DNA of 64,000 nt, taken from the NCBI GenBank assembly GCA_036583965.1, contig JAZBQD010000014.1, forward strand, positions 69,177,835 to 69,241,834, in the 5' to 3' direction. A program made the translations under genes and the position numbers. The stretch is from Prunella strophiata. Its lineage: Eukaryota; Chordata; Aves; Passeriformes; Prunellidae. The notes under the pieces are model-generated. The model searched no databases. It was not told the DNA's origin and saw only the letters and a list, made by a program, of their open reading frames with translations. Shown here in pieces: positions 46,981 through 58,500 of this stretch (the stretch's first letter is position 1; each line of letters starts with the position of its first letter).

Positions 46981-47690
46981 ACTATGACTACTGGAGTGAT
47001 TATGTACTTTATTTTTTTTTTTTTTAAAACAAAAAACCCCGTGGATTTGGTACAGAAGGGAGCTGGTCACACAGCTCTGCACTATTTAATTCTCTCTGTC
47101 TGGAACGAGCATCCCTCTGAGTGGTCTGAAGAGAGCCCAGCCTCTGCCATGCTCTCAGCTGGAGGCTGTTATCACCTCGTCCGTATGCGAGAGGCACCGG
47201 CTGTCTGTGTGAACCTGTCACACCCAAAGTGAGCCAGGCTGCTTTAAAAACACTTTCAAAAGTAACATTTCTGCTTCTCCAGTTCGTATCAAACGCGGGG
47301 AGTTAGGAAGGAGCAGCACCAGCACTTGGGCTGATCAGCTGGAGGGAGCAGGAGGAAGGTGATAAAGAGCTGCAGGTGCCTTTGGGAGTTGTAAGCACTT
47401 CAAGAAGCACAGCTGGAGCTGGAAGTGTATCCTGAGTGTTCCTCTTCTCTCAGCACTGCACAGCTGCAGCAAGGCTGAAGTCAGGCAGGTTCAAACCTGA
47501 CAAGGAGCTGCTGGCATTGGTGGAGGAAGAAAATGTTCTTTGAGAGTAAGTTAAAGATTTCAGCCTGTTTGATTCCAGTTCTACAGCAACACTGCATCAG
47601 GGTAAAAGTGTTTGTCATGGGAGAGAAAAAAAAATAAAAAAGGAAAAAAATTTCTTATTGCATTATCTTTAAGGCCCCTGCATGTGTGTA
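46981..47690. other. non-coding DNA, no gene seen
   Basis: A T run at 47012-47025 is followed by sequence with several CpGs (47105-47300, e.g. 'cacctcgtccgtatgcgag', 'caaacgcgggg'). No exon structure is evident. Confidence 0.4.
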
Positions 47691-47855
47691 TGCTCTGGAC
47701 AGGAGATTTTGGAAGTTAAAACAACCTGCTTTCTGACCTTTACTGTGCTTTGGTACTGGAGATTTTGGAAGTAAAATAACTTTTTTCTACCCTCTTCTAT
47801 GTTCTGGACAGGAGATCCTGGAAGTCAAAATATTCTGTTTCTGTCCTCTCCAGGG
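47691..47855. repeat. three-copy degenerate tandem repeat, 53-56 bp unit
   Basis: The core GGAGATTTTGGAAGT occurs at 47702, again at 47758, and as GGAGATCCTGGAAGT at 47811. Each core is preceded by a 'ctgga' string and followed by a T/C-rich spacer. Spacings are 56 and 53 bp. Copies differ by substitutions and small indels. I do not recognise the unit as part of a transposon family. Confidence 0.8.
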
Positions 47856-50800
47856 ACACAGCCAAAAATATTCATTGCTATTTCCCTCCTCATCCTAATC
47901 AAGAGCTGTGAATGCTCCAGGTAAGAGGCTTCATGAGATAACTAAGTACTCCTTAAGCAGTCCTGACCCTCATAAAAGCCATCCCCACCGTGGTCATCTC
48001 TCTTCCTGAATAATACATTTCCCATCTGGTCCTGCTGATGATTATACAGGCTGGCCAAGCTCATCTTTTTTATGTGCTTATCACTCACATGGCTATTGAT
48101 TAAGTGCCTTCTCCTTTTCCCTTCAAAGCTGAAGGCACATCTCTACATGCTCTGAAACAAGGCAGGATCAAACTCCAGTGTAATACTTTCTAAAATCCTG
48201 TGTCCATGAAATGCAATTCTGTGTGCTGGGGGAAGAGCAGGCTTCCCATCAATGCTGGTGACAGATAAGTGGAGCTAACACTGGATTCTGACCTCTCTTT
48301 TGTGCCAGGAGATAAATGCTCATGCTGCCTGAAACCTCTCCTTGTAACAGCTGCTGAGTGTGAAGGGTTGAGAATCAACTTTAGAAATGGAGCAGATATT
48401 TCTTATTTCACCATTAGTATCAAGCTGGAGAGGTTTTCCACGAAAATGCTTCTCTTGCAGAGCAACTTCATCTAACTCTGACATGAGAATTTTCTCTATT
48501 GACCCTGATGGGGTTGGAGCAAAGGCTGCCACGGGTCACTTGAAACCTGATTTAAGCCTGATTTATTCCACAGCTTAGTGGGGGAAAAAAAAATGGAGAA
48601 GAAATGGCTGGGGCACATTTTAGGCTGGAGATGCTGTGGAGAGAATGGAACAGTGGTCATGAACAAGAAGAGATCAGTGCCCTGTGGTTAATGCCACTGG
48701 GAATAACAGTGGATACACACCCTGGGACATCTCTGTGCTGTCCTTTGCAGCCCAGATAATGTGATTTTTGCCATTGATAGTGAAAGGCCACAGGCTTTGA
48801 GCTGACCTGACACTGGGGGAGCTCAGGATGTCTCTGAACTTGCTGTGCCCAGAGCTGGGTGTCCCTGTGACCACAAATGTCCCATGAATAAGGGTCTTGT
48901 GCCTGAGCTCAGCTCTGGGGACACCCCCATGGCCACTGCCCAGTAAACCCCAGCCCTGGGTGGGGACAGGGGGATGGAAAAACCAAGAGTGAGGAGAAGA
49001 ACCCCCAGCATGGCCATCACACCCCTGCCAGGGAGGAACTCAGGGTGGTGATGGTTTTTAATCCTCTCTTCTTCTTCTCCATGCAGAAACCCTGGATCTG
49101 TCCACTTTGGGAGGAAGGGGAACACTGGCAGGGTAAGCAGGACACCAGAGGTGAGGGATGGACACTGGGAAGGCAGGAATGTCTCTGTACAGCAGTTTTA
49201 ACAACCTCACCAATGAAATTTTATTGTACTAATTGGATGGCCTGAACTATTAGACTGTTAAAACACTTATTGGTTTAAGAATAAATTTTTAGCTTGGATA
49301 GATGGTCCTCCCTTTGTCCCATAACAGGATTTTGACAGCATTGCCAAGGCCTTTTATCACTCTTGGAGAGAAACATGCCCTGCTGGTGTTCAGAGCATCT
49401 CGTGTGGAGACAGAGCTGTCGAAAGCAGGGCAGACAAATCTCATTCTGGAAGTGCCCATCTCTCTCCCCTGATTATAAAGAGCATCCAGACAGCTGGCTC
49501 AGAGGGTGATGCTTGCACTGAAATAGGAGAGGCTAGGTGAGATAAATCCCTGGCTGGGTGAATGAATTTTCAATTTGACTTCAGGAGAGATGTGAGGAAC
49601 GCTCTGGGGAGCTTTCCCTGATGGAAGTGTCATTAAATCCAGCATGTTGGAGTGCAGATAGTCCCTGCTCCTCATTGTTCCCCTGACCTCAAACACCACA
49701 GAAAATATCTGTGTTCACCTTAGGGGACTCTGATGGCAGCCTAAAAATGGCCACCCATGTTTTTTAGGAAAGAGAAACAAGGCTGGAGAGAGATTTTAAG
49801 ATTAAATTTCCTCTAGTGAAGAAATCCAGATCCATCTGCCACCCCCCTGATAGAGCAATTTAATACACATGATTCTCCTGCTTTTGAGGGGGATCCCTCA
49901 TCTGTGGGTCTTTTAAGAGAGAAAGATCTAAAAACTGGGGTTTTTTCCTATTTGTTTTCCTGGAAATTTCAGTGAAATGACTGGATCAGTTTGTCAAAAG
50001 AAGCTATTCCCTCCTCACCAGACACACCCTGTCTTCATGCTCACAACCAGACAAAGACCCTGAAAAACATCAAGAAAGGTGTTTCAGAGAGTAAAAGAAG
50101 GTATCTAAAATAGCAGATAATAAAGTGAATCACAGATTTTATTCTGAGTATTACAGGGAAGTTGAAGCCTCTTCCCAAATGAGTAGAGTGATGGTGAAGT
50201 GAAAAACTAAATGCCCAGTTTGGCTTCTCCGTAACTAAAATGTGGGAGAAGCTGTGCCAGGATGTCAAAAATACCATGAATTTAGGTCTCAGAGGAGGAC
50301 TAGGCTGTGAAGGAGAAAAAGAGTGGGAATTTCTGTAGGTTGGACAGGCACAAGGGGCAGAACCCATCACTACTCCCAAGGGGTTGAGGGAAAAAACCTT
50401 TTGGTCGGGAAATTCTTCCTCCTTGAGACTTCTTGGGCTGCCTTTGAAAGCAGCTGGAGGGTGCAGCTGTTGGATGTAGACACAATTTCAATATCAACCA
50501 CTCTGAGAAGCCCCCTGGCCTGGCAAATTTTACATTCCTCAAATATTCCCAATAGCTGTTATTTTAAAGGGTGAGCAAGAAACAGAGGCACGTTCACAGA
50601 TCGATGCCGTAGAAAGAAATCCTGCAGAATTAGCAGAAAGAGAAAAGGGAGTTTCCATGACAACCACCTTCAACCAGCACCACCAGTGAGTGCAGAGTGT
50701 GAAAATACAGAAAAAAAGAGGGACTTTGGGGTGCAGCTCCCTGGGTGTGTTTGGGGGAGTGGGCATCTCCCTTGGGAAAGGACCAGGAGAGCTCCCAGAG

Positions 50801-51279
50801 AACAAAACAGTCTGACAAGGGAAGGTCTGAGCAGCTCTTGGGAGTGGAGGTGATGTGGAGAACCTGGATTTGGGTCTGGTGAGGCTCAGCAGGGCAAGTG
50901 TGTGGGGCTGTGGTGGTCTGGTCCAGAGGATGTGGAGAAATGCCATGGGCAAAGCTCTGAATTCTGCACTATGCTGGGTGATCCAGTGCCCATCCCCACG
51001 TTCAGCACCCCAAGGAACCTGTCCCAGCACTCATCCTGCACCCAGCACGGTGATCCCAGCCAGATCCAGCCCTAAAAATGCCCAAACTGCTTCCATGGCC
51101 AAGTGGCCACTCACTGACCACCCCCAGAGGGGCAGATGTTAAACTCCTGCCTTCTCTCTGGGAACAGGACTGCATAACCTCAGCCTCTTGATGAGCATTA
51201 TCCAAAGGGATTTCCATCAAAATAATTCCCAGGGGTTAATAAATAGACAGCAATACCTGCAGGGTTGGAGTAAATAATT
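47856..51279. other. non-coding DNA free of recognisable transposons
   Basis: Frames up to 163 codons (50539-51030, -) show no domain. There is no CR1, LTR or long microsatellite in this stretch, unlike the 12-46 kb part of the window. Confidence 0.45.
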
Positions 51280-51810
51280 TCCAGTGTGTTGTTCCAATGT
51301 CATTGTTTTACTGCCACATAAACACATATATTAGAGGGGGGCAGAATAGGCAGCTGTAAGTAATACAGAGAGGTTTGTGTAAAAATGAATTATGCAAATA
51401 TGATCTCCCTTTCCTTGTGAGCACAATAATAAAAATGTAAAATAAATCTTAATAGCATGTCTGGGACTTAAAATGCTAAGGGGTAAAAGGGGACGGGGGG
51501 AGGGTCAATGCTTGTTGTTTATTATTGAATTCAGTGCTGAATCCAACATGCCTAATGTTCTTGGAGAAATTGAAACATCTAATGTCAAATAAGATCTCCA
51601 TGGTCTAATTCTTCATTCAGAGCCCTGGGGATAATGTATCCGACGTGACAATCCAATAAGCTTTCACATCTTCATCCATTTGTTTTCAGGGAGCCCTCAC
51701 ACCTCTGCATAAAAAGTAAAAAATATCTTTAAAAAGTCATTATTTCTTACATTGTAATAAATTTCACCAGAGTAATAGGCGTAATTTAAGAAAGGGGAAG
51801 GATAAAAAAG
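51280..51810. promoter_or_regulatory. possible conserved non-coding element cluster
   Basis: A repeat-free, AT-rich block with an exact octamer ATGCAAAT (51392-51399), many TAAT cores, and a few isolated CpGs ('gtatccgacgtgacaatcc', 'aataggcgtaattt'). A G-quadruplex motif lies in the middle (51480-51504). The mixture resembles developmental enhancers in avian gene deserts. No alignment was possible, so this is inference. Confidence 0.3.
51480..51504 (+). other. canonical G-quadruplex motif
   Basis: Four G tracts (GGGG, GGGG, GGGGGG, GGG) are separated by loops TAAAA, AC and A, meeting the G3+N1-7 rule. It stands out in an AT-rich surround. Confidence 0.85.
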
Positions 51811-51865
51811 GGAAGGGAGGCTGGGTGACAGATTGTCCACAATTTTAACATACAGGATTCAAGCT

Positions 51866-51930
51866 ATCATCTATCTATCTATCTGTCTATCTCCATATCT
51901 GTCTGTCTGTCTATCCACCTATCCATCTTT
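51866..51930. repeat. (CTAT/CTGT)n tetranucleotide repeat
   Basis: CTAT units grade into CTGT and back, with point interruptions. A typical imperfect microsatellite. Confidence 0.92.
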
Positions 51931-52342
51931 ATTATCCTGGTGACTTGCATTCCATCTCGAGTGAAGGTTGTGGGACTGCATCTTTGCTGCCGAAATTTCC
52001 CCTGATCAATCACTGCCTCCCCTCAGCTCCGAGGTTTGGCAGGGAGGGCCTGAGCCAAAATGAAAAGGCAGAGGAGCAGAAGCAGCAATTCCTGCTGTGG
52101 GCAGAGCAATCCCACCACGGAGTCAGCAGGAGAGGACTGGCCCCTCTCTCTCCAGGAATCACTCAATTATCCAGAGGTACATCCCTTGGAGGGAACAATC
52201 CCAGAGTGGCAGGAAAGCAACAGCCTGGGGTAAGAGGCAGGCAGCAGGGAAATTGGGCTGATCTGAGCTGAATATCCCCGGTTTGGTATCAAATTATCCA
52301 GATGAAGAAGGGTTTATGGGAGGGACTGGAGGCAGGATGATG

Positions 52343-52392
52343 ATGTGAAGTGGGATGCAGGATGCTGGTGTGAAGTAGGATGCAGGATGCTG
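52343..52392. repeat. 25-bp tandem duplication
   Basis: Two adjacent 25-base units ending GGATGCAGGATGCTG differ at three positions or fewer. A partial unit ('ggcaggatgatg') precedes them. Confidence 0.85.
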
Positions 52393-52679
52393 GTGCAGAG
52401 ACATCTGCTGACCCTAATCTGGGATCTGCCCTAAGTATCAGACTCCTTTCAACTCTCCCAGCCTGGCACAGGATGCAGAACACGAAGGCAGAAATAGTTT
52501 TTGAGAGACTTGCAAAAACTCCTTTATTCTCTGATGAGGTATTGTGTCACATTTGGTGACAGCAGCATCCCAGGGCTCCGATGGCAGCCTGCAATCCCAG
52601 ATGGGAATGAATGTTAATGACTGGTGAAAGCAGCAGAGATCTGAGCAGAACCTGAGCCTCCCTTGGGAGTGGCATTTGG

Positions 52680-52860
52680 TGCTGTCCCACGGAGCCGAGA
52701 TCAGCCCTATTCATCTATTTTCCCGCCGCGGATTTTTGCCACTTTTGTCGCTGTAATTTGCATTATTATCTGCCAGGTAGGAGCCGGGACTGCAGGGTTC
52801 TGCTGCTGGCTTTATCTGCATTCCCTGCTAATGGAGAGGACGGGAAATTAGAGGAGGACT
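52680..52860. promoter_or_regulatory. possible conserved non-coding element (or exon)
   Basis: The block holds about seven CpGs ('ccacggagccgagatc', 'cccgccgcgg', 'ttgtcgctg') and an octamer ATTTGCAT (52756-52763) inside a TAAT/ATTA-rich core. A 62-codon plus-strand frame (52663-52851) includes a hydrophobic stretch reading IFATFVAVICIIIC and is followed by a donor-like CAG|GTAGGA near 52777. That would suit a membrane-segment exon, but I recognise no family and no clear acceptor. I prefer a regulatory element. Confidence 0.28.
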
Positions 52861-53604
52861 TCTCATCTGTCATTGTGCTTTAAGGCTGGGACTAAGCTGT
52901 GCTATCAGAACTGCTCCACACATCAAGGTAAACAGCAGTTGCTCTGTTGCCTTTGGCCAGCACGCAGATCAGTCAGTTCCTTGGCACATTAACAAAGTGT
53001 TAATTGTTCTTTTCAGATGTGTTTTCCCTGCCAAACGCAGGAGTAATCCTGACACTGCCTTGCATCCTAGGCTTTGGGGCTTAGGTCAGGCTGGAGCAAG
53101 GGCTTGTGGAACAATGAGCCAGCATCAGGCTTTCATTTGGAAACCCAAAGCTCTGCAAAGCCCTGGGGCTCAGGGATGTTGTAGCCAGCTTTGAAACAGA
53201 GGTGAGGCTTACTGAGAAGTTTATTAAAAAATGAAGAAGTTGAGGATGAACCCGTGGCCTCTGGTCTGGAGTGGATCTGGCTGGAGATTTCAAACGGAGG
53301 CTTTGGGTAAATGAAAAGAAAAGATGGTTTGTATAAAACGAGGTAGAATAGGATCATGTTTTCAGTCAACTTCATTTGCAGCAGCAGTTCCAGACTTTCT
53401 GAGGAGTCCTGAGGCTCAGTCCAGGACAAATCTGTGCCCAAAGCCCAGGAAGGCATACTGGGCTAAAGTTCAACTTTCACAAGATTGCTTTCTCAGGCCT
53501 CAAATGGGGTTTCAAACAGGCCCAGAGCATCATGTGCCCCATGCATCACCTTGAGTGAGTGGTTATTCACATTTAGAGATAAGGTTCTGTGGGTTGCAGA
53601 AAAC

Positions 53605-54547
<943 letters not shown>

Positions 54548-56920
54548 GTAATTACTGCATATCTGTCTCCTGGTGAGCTGTGGGTTGTATGGGCTGGAAG
54601 TGTTTCTTCAGTTCCTGGGGGTAAATGCAGAGCACATCTCTGATGTGGGGCTGCTCTGTTTTGCTGTCAGCAAAGGATGAATGTTCCTGAGTTATTTCCA
54701 CATTCCCTGGCCTCCAAAAACACATGGAAACCATGGCAGGAAAAGGTAACCAAAGGTAACCACAAGCCAGATGAAAGGAAGATGTTGTGTTGATCCTTCC
54801 TTGTCCTATGAGAATAGAACAAACTGATTTCCCTGAGAAAGACTTTGCCATGAGGTTTTCCTGGGCTTGGTTTTGTTTTTCTTTTCCTGGGAGAAGAGGG
54901 GAATCCCAGCCTGGACTCTTTTATTCTCTCCCTACAAAACGCCGTGTGTTTTTGAGCAGCCCTGGTGTTTTTACAGAAACAAGCACAGACACATCATTGA
55001 TGTGTCTGTCTCTGCAGCTCTCCTTCAGATCAGGTGCTGTCAGAGAGTTTTTGTGAAGCAGGAAAGGTGGGAATTACCTTTGGCTTTGGCTGCCCACTCT
55101 CAGAACACTTTGTCAGGTCCCTGGTGTGATGTGCACAAGCTGAGCCCATCCATAACACCAGAATAACTCCCCCTAAGACTCTTCATCAAGAAAGTCCAAA
55201 ACAACTTACAATTTTCTCTTTATACCTGTAGCTTTCACTGCTTCACTCTGTATTTTCCAGGTGATTGAGAACCTGGAGGACAACAGGAAAATAGCCATAT
55301 AGACTGAAAATAACCCAAAGCTTTCCTGGGCCAGAATGACAGCCCCATGATGCAGAGAAGAAAAATTGATAGAGTTCAGCTGAGTGCTGTTGCCATTTTC
55401 CAATCTCAACAAAAATAGCAGTGCAATGAGATCTGGATTTCTGGGATTATTCTTCTGTAGTCCAGGAATCTCTGTTGATGTCCCTTCCACTGAGTCATGA
55501 AATGAGTTCTTTGTCTCAGTTAAACAAGGCTGGAACTTGGAAGAAAGAGGAATTTCCCCTCATCTGCACTGCATGGACAGAAAGAGAACAGGAGAAAGAA
55601 ACAAAATAGAGAGTGACTGGGAGAGGAAATAATTTCCAGGCAAAGAAAACATTTCAACTTTGCAAAGCACATTCATGTGTATGTATAGACTTCCATCATT
55701 TGCACATAATTTAGCAAAAGCAGGAGTGAAATACAGTGGAAAGTTTCAAACATGTAACAGAGCCATAATTTTCCTCTGAATTATGACTGAGTAGTTATTA
55801 TTTGCTCAGGAAGACTTTCTTTCTTCCTTTTTTTTTCCCCCTACTCCTTTAACATCTCATTAATGTTAATGCAACCCCAGCTAGATAAAAATGGGAAGAT
55901 AGGGCAATAGCAGTTTGGCATATTTATTTTTGTGAGAGCAATATCTTTGTTCTGTGTAAATGATTTTACTCCACAGCTGTGCAAAATGAGCATCTCTGAG
56001 TCCCATTAACCCAAAGTGAAAGATCTGGGCAGGGATGATCAATGGGAAAGTGGAACAGGTTTTTCACTTTGCTTCTTGCTTCCACAAGACTGAAAGGTGA
56101 GTTCCAACCTGGTGGAGCCATCAGAGGGGAAATGAAGCTGGGAAAAGGGAGAATAATGCTGCTGTGGGGGATCCAGGGTGAAAGAGACTCTAGGGCTCCA
56201 GAGGAAGAGCTTCTGTTTAAACACCAATTTTGCACTGTGCCCGTGGTTGGTCCCACCTGTCCTAGAGCCAGGAGAGGCCTGGCTGTTCCCATGGTCCCAG
56301 AAAAAGCTCCCTGCCCCTCTCAGGAGACTGAACTGCAGAGAGTCTTGGTCCCCATGTGTGGTATTCACATTTCTCTGAACCTTAGAGAAACAGAGAAAAG
56401 AATGATCAAAACACTTCTCATCTCATTTGCTGCTCCTGTGTTGTGCAAAGCAGAATGCAATAGGGAGATTGTTTACCCAAAGTGATGGGGTTTTGTTTCC
56501 CTGGCTTATCAGCTGTGTGTCCAAACTGTCAGTCAGCAGACAGTCACGAGATTTTCTTCAATTCAGTTTGGTTCTTGTTCAATTTCAGTTTAGATGTATT
56601 ATAATTTAGATGTAATATAATATAGAATAATATAGTGTAATAAAGTAATTAATTAGCCTTCTGATATGGAGTCCAACTCATCATTCTTCCCTGCCACAGG
56701 GCACGCCTGCATTTGCAATACCCATGGAATGAGAATCCTTGCAAAGGGCACCATGGCCTCTGGTTTGGGTCATTTTCTTCTGCTTCTTTCCATGGAAATC
56801 CCATGGGGTGAAGAAGATCATGGTGTGGAGTCAGACAAGACATGGATGCAGCTGGACCTGGGCAGTCAGGCTTGTTCCCAGTGGGCTAAACTGGGACTGG
56901 ATGGTGCCCTGGAGGGACTT
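54548..56920. other. non-coding DNA, no gene seen
   Basis: Frames up to 147 codons (56042-56485, +) show no domain. A short AT-rich patch with 'tttagatgtattataatttagatgtaa'-like repetition lies at about 56,585-56,655. Confidence 0.45.
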
Positions 56921-57750
56921 TCACAGAATCACAGAATCACAGAATCACAGAAACACAGAGTAATGAGGTTGGGAGAGACCTCTAAGATCATCGAGTCCAA
57001 CCCTATGTCCTAACACCTCCACTCAGAATCCAGACTATAGCACCAAGTGCCATGTCCAGCCTTTTTTTAAACACATCCAGAGATGGTGATCCCACCACCT
57101 CTCTGGGAAGAGCATTCCAGTTCTTTATTATTCTTTTGGGGAAAATTTTTTCCTAATATCCAACCTCCACCTTCCCTGCTGTAGCTTGAGGCTGTGTCCT
57201 CTGGTTCTGTCAGCTGCTGCCTGGTGGAAGAGACTGACCCCACCTGTGCACAGCCTCCCTTCAAGGAGTTGTAGAGAGCAATAAGGTCACCTCTGAGCCT
57301 CCTCTTCTCCAGGCTAAACAACCCCAGCTCCCTCAAACGTTGCTCACAGGGCTTGTGTTCCCAGCCCCTCACCAGCCTTGTTGCCTCCTCTGGACACGTT
57401 CAAGCAGCTCCAGATCCTTTCTAAACTGAGGGGCCCAGAACTGGACACAGCACTCAAGATGTGTCTCACCAGTGCTGAGTACAGGGGCAGAATGACCTCC
57501 CTGCTCCTGCTGGCCACACAATTCCTAATGCAGGCCAGGATGCCATTGGCCTTCTTGGCCACCAAGGCACATTGCTGGCTCATGTTCAGCTGCTGTCACC
57601 AGCACCCCCAGGTCCCTTTCTGCCTGGGCACTATCCACCACACTGTCCCCAGCCTGTAACATTGCAGGGGATTTTTATGGCCAAAATGTAGAACTCGGCA
57701 CTTAGACTTATTAAACTTTATGCTGTTGGATTCTGTCCATCTATCTATTC
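56921..57750 (-). mobile_element. CR1 retrotransposon, longest copy, 3' end plus ORF2 C-terminus
   Basis: On the plus strand it opens with four tandem TCACAGAA units (56921-56952), the CR1 3' tail, then the antisense 3'UTR ('ggttgggagagacctcta', 'gatcatcgagtccaaccc'). It continues into the C-terminal part of ORF2 (reverse transcriptase protein) on the minus strand. A frame at 57067-57372 carries the CR1 hallmark [20 protein letters not shown], and a frame at 57344-57583 carries the upstream segment (HILSAVSSSGPL, near the end of the RT region). The two are in different frames, so the coding region is broken. A further frame change follows the LEKRRLRG motif. It is 5'-truncated near 57,750. 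Only about 0.83 kb of a full element of several kilobases remains. Confidence 0.95.
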
Positions 57751-58349
57751 ATCTTTCCATCTGTGGGCTGGGCATTTCCAGCTGCAGTTCTCCAGAGGGT
57801 ATCTGCTTGTCTTCCATGGCTGAGTGTGTTCCAGGTCTCAGAGTTTACCTTCCCCTGAGCTCAGGTGGGTCAGAACAGCTCTTGTGCATCCAGGAAGGTC
57901 AGGGAAGCACTGGACAGCTACAACTCAAGCAAACTCAGGATTTTCTGCCTAAAGTTCCAAATTAGATCCTTCAAATCCTTCAAACTCATCACGGAAAAAC
58001 TTCCTAGAGGCAGAAGACAGTGGGTGGATTATTTTCCTTCTTTTTCTTCATGCAAAAATAGGACTTTATTCTATATATCCAAACTCTACCTACTCTTTGT
58101 GGAGATAGACCTCCTGGGGGTGATTCAACCATCACTGATAGCAAGCCCTGCTTTCCACTCTCCCACTTACAAGCCTGCCTTGATTTACAGATATGAAAAG
58201 ACATTCCAACTTGGTTGCATGATAATGAATCCACAACTTCACAGGTCTCTGGTGTATATCCCTCTGGCTGAATTAGCCCTTCACTTGTCTCCCTTTACAG
58301 CCAGCAGGAAGGGATGGATGCCCAGGGGTCCAGAGTTTGTCTTCCCAAG
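57751..58349. other. non-coding DNA, no gene seen
   Basis: A 162-codon plus-strand frame (57865-58353) has no recognisable domain and no splice or promoter context. The left end carries short CTAT-like strings where the CR1 truncation lies. Confidence 0.45.
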
Positions 58350-58500
58350 CTAAGAGTCACAGAATAATTCAGGATGTAAACGACCTTAAGAGGTCTGTAG
58401 TCCTCTACCATCAAGACACAGTGCCAGTTAAATTTGGTTCCCTTAAGGTCCCACCCAGCCAAGCTCAGAAATATCCATGGATTTGGAGCCTGAAGAGTCT
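58350..58500 (-). mobile_element. possible ancient CR1 3' fragment
   Basis: 'agtcacagaataattcagg' followed by 'gaccttaagaggtc' and 'caccatcaag'-like text resembles a decayed antisense CR1 3' end. The match is weak and the right limit is a guess. Confidence 0.4.

Larger units (their letters stand above)
51931..53604. other. non-coding DNA with tandem repeat and possible regulatory block
   Basis: No gene is established. It includes a two-copy 25-bp repeat (52343-52392) and the CpG-bearing block at 52680-52860, both listed separately. Confidence 0.4.

Noticed and set aside
4529..52763. Scattered octamer motifs (ATGCAAAT or ATTTGCAT) as specific regulatory sites
   Set aside because: At least six occur across the window (for example 4529, 11879, 27909, 46418, 51392, 52756), only modestly above chance for AT-rich DNA. 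They are used only as supporting detail.
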